Shown: positions 30,878 through 38,641 of the stretch, in pieces
How positions within the stretch are numbered: the stretch's first letter is position 1
Layout of the letters: each line of letters begins with the position of its first letter
DNA from: an uncultured Collinsella sp.
GTDB lineage: Bacteria > Actinomycetota > Coriobacteriia > Coriobacteriales > Coriobacteriaceae
Direction: 5' to 3'
NCBI GenBank assembly: GCA_902493895.1
Contig: CABUQW010000011.1
Coordinates: 1-45,624 of the forward strand
Length of the DNA stretch: 45,624 nucleotides
Position numbers and translations under genes: made by a program
The notes under the pieces: generated by a model
Seen by the model: the letters and a program-made list of their open reading frames with translations, nothing else
Databases searched by the model: none
Told to the model about the DNA's origin: nothing

Positions 30878-32659
30878 TTACTCGTTGAGTAGTCTCGCGG
30901 CTTCGGCGGCCATGTTCTCGACCGTCATGCCGTTCTGAGCGAGCAGTTCGTTGGGGTCGTAGCGGTCGGGGAAGCCCTTGGCGATGCCGAAGGTGCGCGT
31001 GCGCACAGGCGTGCAGGACAGATAGCACGCGACGCGCTCGCCCCAGCCACCGTCCAAGATGCCGTCCTCGAGGGTGACGACAACGCGATGCTCGGCGGCA
31101 AGGCTGTCGAGGAACTCACGGTCAAGCTCGGTTGCAAAGCGCGGGTTGACGAGCGTGGCCTCGATACCGTACTCGGCAGCCAAGCGGTTTGTCACGCGCT
31201 CGCCCAGCTCAAAGAAATCGCCAAGCGCGAGCACGGCAACGTCGCGACCCCGGCGCACCACGTTGTAGCGAACGGCGCTGTAGTCGGTGTCTTCGGCGGG
31301 CGCCAGATCGGGACGGCTTACCAAGCCAATGCCCGGTACGCGGATCGCCACGGGATGCTCGCGGTGGTCGAGCGACCAGCTCAGCATGGACAGATATTCC
31401 TCCATGCAGGCCGGCGCTAGGTAGCGCATGTTGGGAAGTCCACCCAGCATGGAAATATCAAAGAACGAAAGGTGCGTTTCGGACGTGGTGCCAAAGATCG
31501 ACGCACCAAACACCAGGATGGTTGCGGGGGCGTCGTTGAGGCACAGGTCGTGCCACAGCTCGTCGTAGGCGCGCTGCAAAAACGTGCCGTACACACCAAA
31601 GACTGGCTTGGCGCCCGAGCACGCAAGCGCGGTGGCAAAGGTCACGGCGTGCTCCTCGGCAATGCCCACATCGACGAACTGTTTACCGGCGGCAGTGCGA
31701 AGCTCGGGTGTAAAGCCCATGATGTAGGGCGTGGCGGCCGTGATGCCCACGACCTGCGGATCGCGCTCGATGGCGGCGCTCAGGGCCTCGCCCGTAATGT
31801 CGGCATAGGTGCGCGGCGCAGGCTCGCTCGGATGGCCCGGGCAGAGCTTGCGCCCGGTCGCCATGTCAAACGGACCCACATGATGCCAGCGCTCGGGGTC
31901 GCTCTGGGCTGGCTCAAAGCCCTTGCCCTTGGCGGTCGAGACGTGCAGCACGATGGGATGATCGATATTGCGCAGTTCCTGCAGCGCGTCGACGAGGGCC
32001 AACACATCGTTACCGGCGTCCAGGTAGCGGTAGTCGAGCCCCATCGCGCGGAAAACGTTGCGCTCACAGGTACCGTTGCTGGCTCGCAGCTCGGCCAGAT
32101 TGCGATACAGGCCGCCATGGTTCTCGGCAATGGACTGGTCGTTATCGTTGACGATGATGATCAGGTTGCTATCGAGTTCGGCGGCATTGTTAAAGCCCTC
32201 AAACGCCAGGCCGCCCGAAAGCGAGCCGTCGCCAATAACGGTAATGACGTTGTACGCATCGCCCGCCAGGTCGCGCGCGTGGGCAAGGCCGCAGCCCAAG
32301 CTCACCGAGGTCGAGGTGTGACCCATGGCGAACAGGTCGTGCTCGGACTCGTCGGGATTGGCAAAGCCAGAAGCCTCACCATAACGCTCTGGATCGATAT
32401 AGGTGTACGCGCGCCCGGTCAGCGCCTTGTGAGCGTAGGTCTGGTGCGACACGTCAAAGACAATCTTGTCGGTGGGGGAGTTAAACACGCGATGGAGCGC
32501 GACCGTCAGCTCAACGACGCCCAGGTTGGGGGCAACGTGTCCGCCGACAGCGGCGGAGCTTTCGAGGATGGCGTGGCGAATCTCGTCGCAGAGCTGCGGG
32601 AGCTCGGCACGATTAAGAGCCTTGACGTCCTCGGGCGTTGTCGTTTGCGTAAGCAGCAT
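30878..32659 (-). CDS. 1-deoxy-D-xylulose-5-phosphate synthase-like, divergent
   Basis: A thiamine-diphosphate transketolase-like enzyme of 593 residues; the family condenses pyruvate with glyceraldehyde 3-phosphate for isoprenoids, thiamine and PLP. Visible are GGHVAPNLGVVELTVALH, the ThDP/Mg motif GDGSLSGGLAFEG (from about 143), NDNDQSIAEN, and GIAEEHAV with the catalytic Glu335. The pyrimidine-domain loop is unusual. Where E. coli has DRAGIVGADGQTH, this reads FGASIFGTTSETH (384-396). Equivalents of Arg420 and Asp427 are therefore glycine and threonine, while His431 is kept. It may be a DXS paralogue with another acceptor, or a tolerant DXS. A terminator follows. Confidence 0.8.
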   Translation of the reverse strand: MLLTQTTTPEDVKALNRAELPQLCDEIRHAILESSAAVGGHVAPNLGVVELTVALHRVFNSPTDKIVFDVSHQTYAHKALTGRAYTYIDPERYGEASGFANPDESEHDLFAMGHTSTSVSLGCGLAHARDLAGDAYNVITVIGDGSLSGGLAFEGFNNAAELDSNLIIIVNDNDQSIAENHGGLYRNLAELRASNGTCERNVFRAMGLDYRYLDAGNDVLALVDALQELRNIDHPIVLHVSTAKGKGFEPAQSDPERWHHVGPFDMATGRKLCPGHPSEPAPRTYADITGEALSAAIERDPQVVGITAATPYIMGFTPELRTAAGKQFVDVGIAEEHAVTFATALACSGAKPVFGVYGTFLQRAYDELWHDLCLNDAPATILVFGASIFGTTSETHLSFFDISMLGGLPNMRYLAPACMEEYLSMLSWSLDHREHPVAIRVPGIGLVSRPDLAPAEDTDYSAVRYNVVRRGRDVAVLALGDFFELGERVTNRLAAEYGIEATLVNPRFATELDREFLDSLAAEHRVVVTLEDGILDGGWGERVACYLSCTPVRTRTFGIAKGFPDRYDPNELLAQNGMTVENMAAEAARLLNE

Positions 32660-32887
32660 CGTTGTGGGTTACTCCATGCGAATCGTGCGCCGGCACTCCC
32701 TCGGCCGGCACAATTGCACAAGACAGTCTCGCACATTTTGGCGCTTGATATGTGACGGCGGCGCGGTAATTCGCCAACTGGTGGGGCAAAACGTTTTGTC
32801 CGATGCCATACTGATGTGTTCCATGATGTTTTTATCGATTGTGCACAGGCCGTGGCTTGCCGCCGTGAGCCGCTGGAAGGAGGCCGC

Positions 32888-33424
32888 ATGTCCGATACCG
32901 TTCGTGCCGAGAAAATCGCGCACGAGGTCGACTATGCCGCCCGTCAGCTGGCCCAGGCGGGCCGCTTGGACCTGACGCATGAGTTTATCCAGCATGGTGA
33001 CGTGACGGTCTATGCACATGTGACTTCAGTAGCGCGGGCGAGCCTGTCCTTTGCCGAGTGCCTGGGCCGCGTCGGTGTCTCGGTCGACCGCGCCTCGTTG
33101 CTGCGCGGAGCCTTGTTACACGATTACTTTCTCTACGATTGGCACGATCCCGACCCAAGCCATCGACTGCATGGCTTTCGCCACCCGTTTTTTGCCCTGG
33201 CACGTGCGGAGGAAGATTTTGAGCTGACGCCGCGCGAGCGGAATATTATCGTGCGGCATATGTTTCCGCTGGTGCCGGTGCCGCCGACGTGTCGCGAGGC
33301 GTGGATTGTTTGCCTGGCGGATAAATGGTGTGCTCTGCGCGAGACGATTGCCGGCCGCCTGCCGCGCAAGGACGAGACGGACGATAGCGTGAGTAAAGCA
33401 TCGAGTGAAAAGAGGAGAGGGTAG
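32888..33424 (+). CDS. HD-domain phosphohydrolase
   Basis: A 178-residue HD-superfamily protein. LLRGALLHDYFLYDWHD (about residues 75-91) carries the HD metal pair, an upstream histidine lies in VYAHVTSVARAS, and a later conserved aspartate is in VCLADKWCALRE. Such proteins hydrolyse phosphate esters or nucleotides; the substrate is unknown. ATG 32888 follows GGAAGGAGGCCGC, a strong ribosome-binding site. The next gene starts three bases after the stop, so the two form an operon. Confidence 0.82.
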   Translation: MSDTVRAEKIAHEVDYAARQLAQAGRLDLTHEFIQHGDVTVYAHVTSVARASLSFAECLGRVGVSVDRASLLRGALLHDYFLYDWHDPDPSHRLHGFRHPFFALARAEEDFELTPRERNIIVRHMFPLVPVPPTCREAWIVCLADKWCALRETIAGRLPRKDETDDSVSKASSEKRRG

Positions 33425-33427
33425 ACG

Positions 33428-34447
33428 GTGGAAACCGCGATTGATATGGCGTTTGACGGCGCGACGCTTGCCGCCTGCCCACTCTCGGCACTGGTGCTCT
33501 CGTTTGCCTTTTACGGGTTTTGCGGTTGGGCATGGGAGTCGACAGTATGCGCCATGCTCAATCACGGACGATTTGCCAACAGTGGCTTTTTGCTGGGGCC
33601 GTGCTGCCCCATCTATGGCGCGGGCGGCATTGCCTGCTGGCTGCTGTTGCGCGGGATTCCGGATGCCTCGAGCCAGTTTGTCGCTGCAGCGCTCGTATGC
33701 AGCGTGATTGAGTACAGCGTAGGCGTGCTGTTGGAAAAAACAACGGGCGCTCGCTTTTGGGATTACTCGCACCTGCCGTTTAACCTGCACGGACGCATCT
33801 GTCTGTACTGGGCCTGCGCGTTTGGCTTGGGTGCGTTGTGCATTTGCCGTTTAGTGGAGCCGGCATTGCTGGGGCTGCTTGGCCATCTGCCGGTGCTGAT
33901 TGTGCGGCTGTCCGCCTTTATCGTCGCGGTCGCGATGATGGTCGACGCGGTGTGCTCTTTGGCCAGCTGGCGCCGTCTGTCAGATCAGCTGGAGTGTGTG
34001 CGCGCCGACCTTGCCGACCGCATCAATGAGTCGCTTGCCGATGCGTCTGATTCCATGCTCGAACGTATTCCCGATTCGGCGATCGACTCGGTGACACAGA
34101 CGCATATCCGCAGTCGTGCCGTTAACGCGTGGCTGGCCGAGCTGGGCGATGCGACGCTCGATGCCCTTCGTGAGAAGGCTTCGATGCCGACATTTATCTC
34201 GGATGGTGCTCGCGGCCTGGCACTTGCCGCCCGCCGCGTGGCCGATGCCGCGCCGAGCATGCCGCGTCCGTCGCTCAGTCGCCGCCTTGCCGGCAAGCGC
34301 ATGAGCCGTCCGGTGCCGAGCGTGTCACTCAGCCGCCGCGACCTACGCTTCTTTAACGCCTTCCCGCGCCTGCGCATCAATCGCTACGAAGGTGTCATTC
34401 GAGCAACTAATCTCCGCGACCGCGCCCACGAGCTGTTTCGGCGCTAG
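33428..34447 (+). CDS. CmpB-like membrane protein (putative ABC-transporter type IV)
   Basis: A 339-residue protein whose first 175 residues are membrane-spanning. They match the family once named putative ABC-transporter type IV: FAFYGFCGWAWESTVCAMLN, NSGFLLGPCCPIYGAGG, ALVCSVIEYSVGVLLEK, FWDYSHLPFNLHGRICLYW. The remaining 165 residues are soluble and helical, with Ser/Asp- and Arg-rich stretches and no recognised domain. The start is a GTG at 33428 with GAGGAGAGGG upstream. Function is unestablished. A GGACGGG/CCCGTCC inverted repeat (about 34451-34492) follows the stop. Confidence 0.78.
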   Translation: METAIDMAFDGATLAACPLSALVLSFAFYGFCGWAWESTVCAMLNHGRFANSGFLLGPCCPIYGAGGIACWLLLRGIPDASSQFVAAALVCSVIEYSVGVLLEKTTGARFWDYSHLPFNLHGRICLYWACAFGLGALCICRLVEPALLGLLGHLPVLIVRLSAFIVAVAMMVDAVCSLASWRRLSDQLECVRADLADRINESLADASDSMLERIPDSAIDSVTQTHIRSRAVNAWLAELGDATLDALREKASMPTFISDGARGLALAARRVADAAPSMPRPSLSRRLAGKRMSRPVPSVSLSRRDLRFFNAFPRLRINRYEGVIRATNLRDRAHELFRR

Positions 34448-34645
34448 CCGGGACGGGCGCGCTCACGGCTCCCTTGCTCGCGTATTTCCCGTCCGTTTCG
34501 CGTCCGTTGCCGTGCCGTTTCCAAGATTGCGGCACCGTTTCCATTCGACAACGCAGCGTTTAACAACGCCGTATCTGGTCTACACCAGTTGCCCCTCGGC
34601 CGCATTATGGGCGCCGACAACGTTCATGCGATCAAGGGGGAGCGA

Positions 34646-35923
34646 ATGTACGATACGGGATCGACAACGTTTATGCTCATCTGCACTATGCTCGTGTTTT
34701 TAATGACACCGGGTCTGGCGTTTTTCTATGGTGGCCTGTCCAGGCGCAAAAATGTCATCAACACCATGCTCATGTGCTTTGGCGCCATTGGCCTGGTTGG
34801 TGTGCTGTGGATTGTTGCCGGCTGGTCGCTGGCCTACGGCGGCGACGGCTCGAGTCCGTTTATTGGAGGCCTTGACCAGCTGCTGTGCCTGCCGGTACTC
34901 AACCAGGTGCTGCAGGCGGCCGAGGGTACCGCGTCGGACGGCGCCGTCTACCCTCAGATCATCAACATCGCCTTTCAGATGGCATTTGCCATGATCACGG
35001 CCGCTATCGTTACGGGCAGCCTGGCCGGCCGCGTTAAGTTTGGCGCCATGACGGCTTTCCTGGGCATTTGGCTGCTCGTGGTCTATGCGCCGCTCGCCCA
35101 CATGGTTTGGGGCGGCGAGGGCTCCTTTATCGGCGACATCATCGGCGCGCTCGACTTTGCCGGCGGCGACGTGGTGCACATTTCGTCCGGTCTTACGGGC
35201 CTGATCCTCTGCTTAATGCTCGGCCGTCGTCGTGGCTTTGGCATGGTGAGCTACCGTCCGCATAACGTGCCGTTTGTGGCGCTGGGCGCCGGTCTGCTTT
35301 GGTTTGGTTGGTTTGGCTTTAACGGCGGCAGTGAGTTCAAGGCCGATGCCGTGGCCGCGCTTGCCATCCTCAACACCGTGACGGCCAGCGCGGCGGGCAT
35401 GGTCTCGTGGCTTGCCGTCGAGCGCGTGCACACTGGTCGCCCCACGCTGGTGGGCGCCAACACCGGTCTGGTTGCGGGCCTTGTGGTGGTCACGCCGGGT
35501 GCGGGCTTTGTCGAGCCGTGGGCGGCACTGGTCATGGGCCTGATCGTCTCGCCCGTCTGCTACCTGGCCATCAGCCATCTTAAGACCAAGCTTGGCTACG
35601 ACGATGCGCTCGACGCGTTCGGTTGCCACGGCATTGGCGGCATCCTGGGCGGCGTACTCACGGGCCTGTTCTGTGTGCCGGAGCTTTCATGGACCGGTAA
35701 GGGCGGCCTGTTCTACACGGGCGACGTTTCACTGCTCATCTCGCAGATTTTGGGCATTGTGGTGACGGTCGTCATTGTACTGGTACTCGATTTGGTGATC
35801 GCCGCGGTGGTCAAGGCACTGTTCCACGGCAGCCTGCGTGTGGACGAGGCCGATGAGGCGCTGGGCCTGGATGCGAGTCAACACGGCGAGAGCGCCTACC
35901 CTTCGTTCTCCGGATTCGATTAG
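34646..35923 (+). CDS. amtB: Ammonium transporter
   Basis: Amt/Rh-family channel of 425 residues with 11 predicted TM helices. TPGLAFFYGGLSRRKNV opens the first helices. FAPLAHMVW-type pore residues (YAPLAHMVWGGEG), DFAGGDVVHISSG with the binding-site histidine, and GCHGIGGILGGVLTG with the second pore histidine are all present. ATG 34646 follows AAGGGGGAGCG; the 198 bases before it contain no further gene. glnK follows, the standard amtB-glnK pairing in which GlnK plugs the channel when ammonium is plentiful. Confidence 0.93.
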   Translation: MYDTGSTTFMLICTMLVFLMTPGLAFFYGGLSRRKNVINTMLMCFGAIGLVGVLWIVAGWSLAYGGDGSSPFIGGLDQLLCLPVLNQVLQAAEGTASDGAVYPQIINIAFQMAFAMITAAIVTGSLAGRVKFGAMTAFLGIWLLVVYAPLAHMVWGGEGSFIGDIIGALDFAGGDVVHISSGLTGLILCLMLGRRRGFGMVSYRPHNVPFVALGAGLLWFGWFGFNGGSEFKADAVAALAILNTVTASAAGMVSWLAVERVHTGRPTLVGANTGLVAGLVVVTPGAGFVEPWAALVMGLIVSPVCYLAISHLKTKLGYDDALDAFGCHGIGGILGGVLTGLFCVPELSWTGKGGLFYTGDVSLLISQILGIVVTVVIVLVLDLVIAAVVKALFHGSLRVDEADEALGLDASQHGESAYPSFSGFD

Positions 35924-35929
35924 CAGCAC

Positions 35930-36033
35930 GGCTTTCCCAGGCACCCGACCTTGCCCCTCAAACCGTCGCTTGCGTACCGAAGTACGCGGCGCTCCTCTTT
36001 CGGGGCAATCTCGGGCACCTGGAAAACCCGCGT
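35930..36033. repeat. Imperfect hairpin between amtB and glnK
   Basis: Arms of about 30 bases (CTTTCCCAGGCACCCGACCT against the complement ending GGGCACCTGGAAAAC) pair imperfectly, with a perfect GCGTAC-CGAA-GTACGC stem-loop at the tip (about 35969-35984). It may attenuate transcription into glnK. An AT-rich leader follows, with GAGGAATTCATT before the glnK start. Confidence 0.5.
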
Positions 36034-36079
36034 CATTGAATGACAATTCATTTTCATTATTAAAAAAGAGGAATTCATT

Positions 36080-36418
36080 ATGAAAAAGATCACGGCTATC
36101 GTGCGCCAGGAGAAGCTTGAGGTTCTTAAAGACGCGCTGTTTGCTGCTGATGTTCGCGGTATGACTATCAACCAGGTGCAGGGCTGCGGCGCGCAGCATG
36201 GCTGGAAGGAATACGTGCGCGGCAACGAGTTACTTGTCAACACGATCCCTAAGGTGCAGTTCACCCTCATCTGCGCCGATGAACATGTCGACGGCATTGT
36301 CGAGATTATCTGCAACGCCGCTCGCACCGGTGCCGTTGGAGACGGCAAGATTTGGGTCGAGCCGGTCGAGGAAGTCATCCGCATCCGTACCGGCGAACAC
36401 GGTCCCGCCGCGGTGTAG
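36080..36418 (+). CDS. glnK: PII-family nitrogen regulator lacking Tyr51
   Basis: A 112-residue PII signal protein that senses ATP/ADP and 2-oxoglutarate and controls AmtB. The ligand motifs are conserved (MKKITAIVRQEKLEVLKDAL, GMTINQVQGCGAQHG, TGAVGDGKIWVEPVEEVIRI, RTGEHG). In the T-loop the sequence KEYVRGNELLVNTIPK aligns with E. coli TELYRGAEYMVDFLPK. This places Leu51 at the uridylylated Tyr51 position and Val at Tyr46. Uridylylation at the usual site is therefore impossible, and control is probably by ligand binding alone. A hairpin (36434-36465) follows the gene. Confidence 0.9.
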   Translation: MKKITAIVRQEKLEVLKDALFAADVRGMTINQVQGCGAQHGWKEYVRGNELLVNTIPKVQFTLICADEHVDGIVEIICNAARTGAVGDGKIWVEPVEEVIRIRTGEHGPAAV

Positions 36419-36433
36419 GACAATCTTTCGCCT

Positions 36434-36465
36434 AGCGGGCGCGTCTCTCTTGGGGCGCGCCCGCT
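36434..36465 (+). terminator. Hairpin after glnK
   Basis: AGCGGGCGCG (36434-36443) pairs with CGCGCCCGCT (36456-36465). The tail CTCGTCT is only weakly U-rich. Confidence 0.6.
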
Positions 36466-36505
36466 CTCGTCTACAATATCGTGCAGACGAAGGAGAGGCA
36501 TATCC

Positions 36506-37363
36506 ATGATCAAGATGTTTGCGAGTGACTTAGACGGAACGCTGCTGAATGCCCTGCACGAGGCAGACGGGACCATCCGCCGTGCCATTCGCGAGCTGAC
36601 CGAGGCTGGCCTGCATGTGGTTCCCGCGACCGGACGCTCGACGCTGCCGGTCGGCGAGCATGGCTTTACGGGTCTGGCGCTTGACGCTTGCTGTTCCAAT
36701 GGATCAATCGTGCGCGACAGCCATGGCGAGGTGCTCAAGACCTGGACCATCGATCCGCAGGTTACCGAGGAGCTGCTCAAGGCATTCCCGGACATTTGCT
36801 TTGATTGCTCCACACCCGATGGCATGTTCTCGAGCGGTTCGTTCGAGATGCATCAGGCGGGCTTTAAAAAGGACAGCCCCATCAAGCGTATTGTGATGCG
36901 CGGCATGCGTGCACGTGGCGGGTATCACGAGGAGCAGTATTTCGACCAGTCGATCGGCGACATCCTGCGCCACGACGTGTGCAAGATTAACTGCCGCGTG
37001 GCCTCGCCCGAGCTGGAGCGCGACCTTAAGGCGTATTTGGCCGAGCGATCGGACCGCGTGGTCAACGCGCCGTTCGATCCGGTGATGTTCGAGATCACGG
37101 ACGTCGCGTGCAACAAGGGCGAGAGCGTGGCCTGGCTGGCGGGCTACTACGGTATTGCCGAGGACGAGGTCGCGGTTTACGGCGACGGCGGCAACGACAT
37201 CGCCATGCTCAAGCGTTTCCGCCACAGCTATGCGACCAAAAACGGCAGCGACGCGGCCAAGGCCGCCGCGAGCGCGATCATCGGCAGCTGTATGGCCCAT
37301 GCCGTCCCCAAACACATGCTCGCCACCATGCGCAAGCAAAACTCCCGCACCGTCATCGAATAA
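36506..37363 (+). CDS. Cof-type HAD-IIB phosphatase
   Basis: A haloacid dehalogenase-superfamily hydrolase of 285 residues, probably dephosphorylating a sugar phosphate or cofactor intermediate. Motif I is FASDLDGTLLN (nucleophile Asp8), motif II is VPATGRS, and motif IV is VAVYGDGGNDIAMLKR. The type IIB cap occupies about residues 80-190. KGESVAWLAGYYGI before motif IV is typical of Cof proteins. AAGGAGAGGCATATCC precedes the ATG. A GGACAG-loop hairpin begins directly after the stop. Confidence 0.87.
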   Translation: MIKMFASDLDGTLLNALHEADGTIRRAIRELTEAGLHVVPATGRSTLPVGEHGFTGLALDACCSNGSIVRDSHGEVLKTWTIDPQVTEELLKAFPDICFDCSTPDGMFSSGSFEMHQAGFKKDSPIKRIVMRGMRARGGYHEEQYFDQSIGDILRHDVCKINCRVASPELERDLKAYLAERSDRVVNAPFDPVMFEITDVACNKGESVAWLAGYYGIAEDEVAVYGDGGNDIAMLKRFRHSYATKNGSDAAKAAASAIIGSCMAHAVPKHMLATMRKQNSRTVIE

Positions 37364-37392
37364 TGTGACAAAAGGACAGCCCCTTTGTCACA
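37364..37392 (+). terminator. GGACAG-loop hairpin after the HAD gene
   Basis: TGTGACAAA (37364-37372) pairs with TTTGTCACA (37384-37392) around AGGACAGCCCC. A second hairpin with the same outline lies at 37797-37827 (ATGTGACAAAG/CTTCGTCACAT around AGGCTGCCC). Together they bracket the toxin-like locus. Confidence 0.6.
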
Positions 37393-37413
37393 GGGGTCTG
37401 TGTGCTTGGAATA

Positions 37414-37427
37414 CGAACATATATTCG
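37414..37427. promoter_or_regulatory. LexA/SOS-type operator of the small toxin gene
   Basis: CGAACATATATTCG differs at one base from the Gram-positive SOS box form CGAACATATGTTCG. It sits inside a longer perfect repeat ATACGAA-N6-TTCGTAT (37411-37430), which overlaps the -35 position of the promoter with its -10 at 37448-37453. Confidence 0.6.
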
Positions 37428-37444
37428 TATATATAACTAAGCTC

Positions 37445-37453
37445 TGGTAGAAT
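37445..37453 (+). promoter_or_regulatory. Extended -10 promoter of the small toxin gene
   Basis: TGGTAGAAT combines an extended TG motif with a TAGAAT -10 box; the predicted start is near 37460. There is no consensus -35, where the operator arm lies instead. Confidence 0.6.
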
Positions 37454-37490
37454 CGGTATCGTTGACGGCAGTTCCATGTGCCGGGCAACG

Positions 37491-37510
37491 CCCTCCATCT
37501 GATGGGAGGT
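37491..37510 (+). promoter_or_regulatory. Hairpin covering the toxin ribosome-binding site
   Basis: CCTCC (37492-37496) pairs with GGAGG (37505-37509), part of the GGGAGGT Shine-Dalgarno. The spacing of seven bases from GGAGGT to ATG 37518 is optimal once the hairpin opens. Occluded ribosome-binding sites are usual for type I toxins. Confidence 0.5.
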
Positions 37511-37517
37511 GATGCCC

Positions 37518-37643
37518 ATGACCGATCTGATTGATTTTGTGAGACTTCTGACCGCTTTGGTCTCGTTCTTCACAGCGCTCGTCGGGCTTTCCGAGGCACT
37601 CAAGCAACGTTCGAAGCAACGTAAAAGGGGTCGCCGCCGCTAA
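37518..37643 (+). CDS. Candidate type I toxin: small hydrophobic/basic peptide
   Basis: A 41-residue peptide: MTDLIDFVRLLTALVSFFTA, then LVGLSEALKQRSKQRKRGRRR. One predicted TM helix (about residues 4-25) is followed by a very basic tail, as in Fst/TxpA/BsrG-like and TisB-like membrane toxins. The GGGAGGTGATGCCC-ATG-AC context resembles the translation start of Firmicutes holin-like toxins. Upstream are a LexA-type box, an extended -10 and a hairpin over the ribosome-binding site. Downstream a convergent promoter yields an antisense RNA across the 3' end. No named homologue is claimed; toxicity is inferred from architecture. Confidence 0.65.
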   Translation: MTDLIDFVRLLTALVSFFTALVGLSEALKQRSKQRKRGRRR

Positions 37644-37704
37644 GGCGTTGACCCCTTAATCCAAGCAACGGCGCTGCCCAGCTTTCCAGAACTTGGGCTG
37701 CCGT
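37622..37704 (-). ncRNA. Candidate antisense antitoxin RNA
   Basis: Predicted from a promoter at 37712-37740, starting near 37704 and running into the toxin gene. Its 5' end can fold as a stem (GCCCA with TGGGC inside CGGC/GCCG, about 37701-37668). It ends in a terminator, AAGGGGTC (37657-37650) with GACCCCTT (37632-37625) followed by TTTTACG. The RNA of about 83 bases overlaps the last seven toxin codons and stop, as RatA overlaps txpA. Confidence 0.55.
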
Positions 37705-37711
37705 CGACACT

Positions 37712-37740
37712 ATTCTACCCACGAATGACATTTTGGACAA
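37712..37740 (-). promoter_or_regulatory. Promoter of the antisense RNA
   Basis: On the minus strand TTGTCC (37740-37735) and TAGAAT (37717-37712) are exactly 17 bases apart. It is stronger than the toxin promoter by consensus match, as expected for an antitoxin RNA made constitutively. Confidence 0.65.
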
Positions 37741-37852
37741 TCGGTAATGCCGCTCTAAAAGCCTGACACAACCGGCACAACCTAGGCGGTCGCTGGATGT
37801 GACAAAGAGGCTGCCCCTTCGTCACATTCCAAATATTGCCTTTACGTGTTGA

Positions 37853-37867
37853 TGCACACGGTGTGCA
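37853..37867. promoter_or_regulatory. Palindromic operator candidate for the TetR regulator
   Basis: TGCACACGGTGTGCA is a perfect 7+1+7 palindrome immediately before AATAAT. A second looser repeat, CTGTGC-AATA-GCGCACAG, follows at about 37881-37898. It lies 52 bases upstream of the regulator start, a typical autoregulatory site. Confidence 0.6.
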
Positions 37868-37918
37868 ATAATACTCGCACTGTGCAATAGCGCACAGGCT
37901 GAGTAACAAGGAGGACGC

Positions 37919-38629
37919 TTGTCCCAGCTCGAGAAATGCGATCGCCGGTCTCTTCGCTCGCAGCGTGCCCTTCGCCAGGCACTTGCCAGCGAGCTTGCCG
38001 AAAGCGGCGACCTTTCGCGCATTAACGTCGCGTCGCTCACCGAGCGCGCCGGTCTTACACGCCGCACGTTCTATTCGCACTACCGCGATATCCCCGACTT
38101 TATCAGCCAGATCGAGGACGGCCTGCTTGCCGAGATTCGCGAGCGGGTGGAGCTTATCACCGCAGCTCAATTACCCGATCTTTACCGCAATATCGACGAG
38201 CTCGAGCCGGCACCCGGTTCGGTTGAGCTGCTTCGCTATCTTGCGGCTAATCGCGACCTTATCGGGGCCCTGCTGGGCCCGGGCGGCGACCCCGCCTTTA
38301 TTAAAAAGATCATCGATACCGCACGCGAGGCCGTGGTGCCGCGTGCACAGACGGGCATTTTGGGCTTGGCGCTGGGTACCTTCTTTGACTACTACGTCAC
38401 CTATGTCGTGAGTGCCGAGGTCGGCATGATCCAACGTTGGTTTGAGCGTGACCTTTCTGAATCGCCCGAGACCATGGCGCGCATTATGACGGTCATCGCC
38501 TTTGTGCGCCCCGGCGACCTGTATGGCCAACCCATCGATATCAACGTGCCGGAATACGGCATGAAGCTATTGAACTTGCAGCTCGAGGATGCGATCGACA
38601 CCACCGCAACCGTCGAGTCCAACAACTAA
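37919..38629 (+). CDS. TetR/AcrR-family transcriptional regulator
   Basis: A 236-residue repressor-like protein. The N-terminal helix-turn-helix covers about residues 12-62 (INVASLTERAGLTRRTFYSH, then YRDIPDFI), and the C-terminal ligand-binding part resembles the TetR_C_7-type group (GALLGPGGDPAFIKKI). The start is a TTG at 37919 with AAGGAGG five bases upstream. It is 12 bases from the activase gene and surely cotranscribed, so it may sense an acyl-CoA or a related metabolite. Confidence 0.88.
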   Translation: MSQLEKCDRRSLRSQRALRQALASELAESGDLSRINVASLTERAGLTRRTFYSHYRDIPDFISQIEDGLLAEIRERVELITAAQLPDLYRNIDELEPAPGSVELLRYLAANRDLIGALLGPGGDPAFIKKIIDTAREAVVPRAQTGILGLALGTFFDYYVTYVVSAEVGMIQRWFERDLSESPETMARIMTVIAFVRPGDLYGQPIDINVPEYGMKLLNLQLEDAIDTTATVESNN

Positions 38630-38641
38630 GAGGAGAGACAG

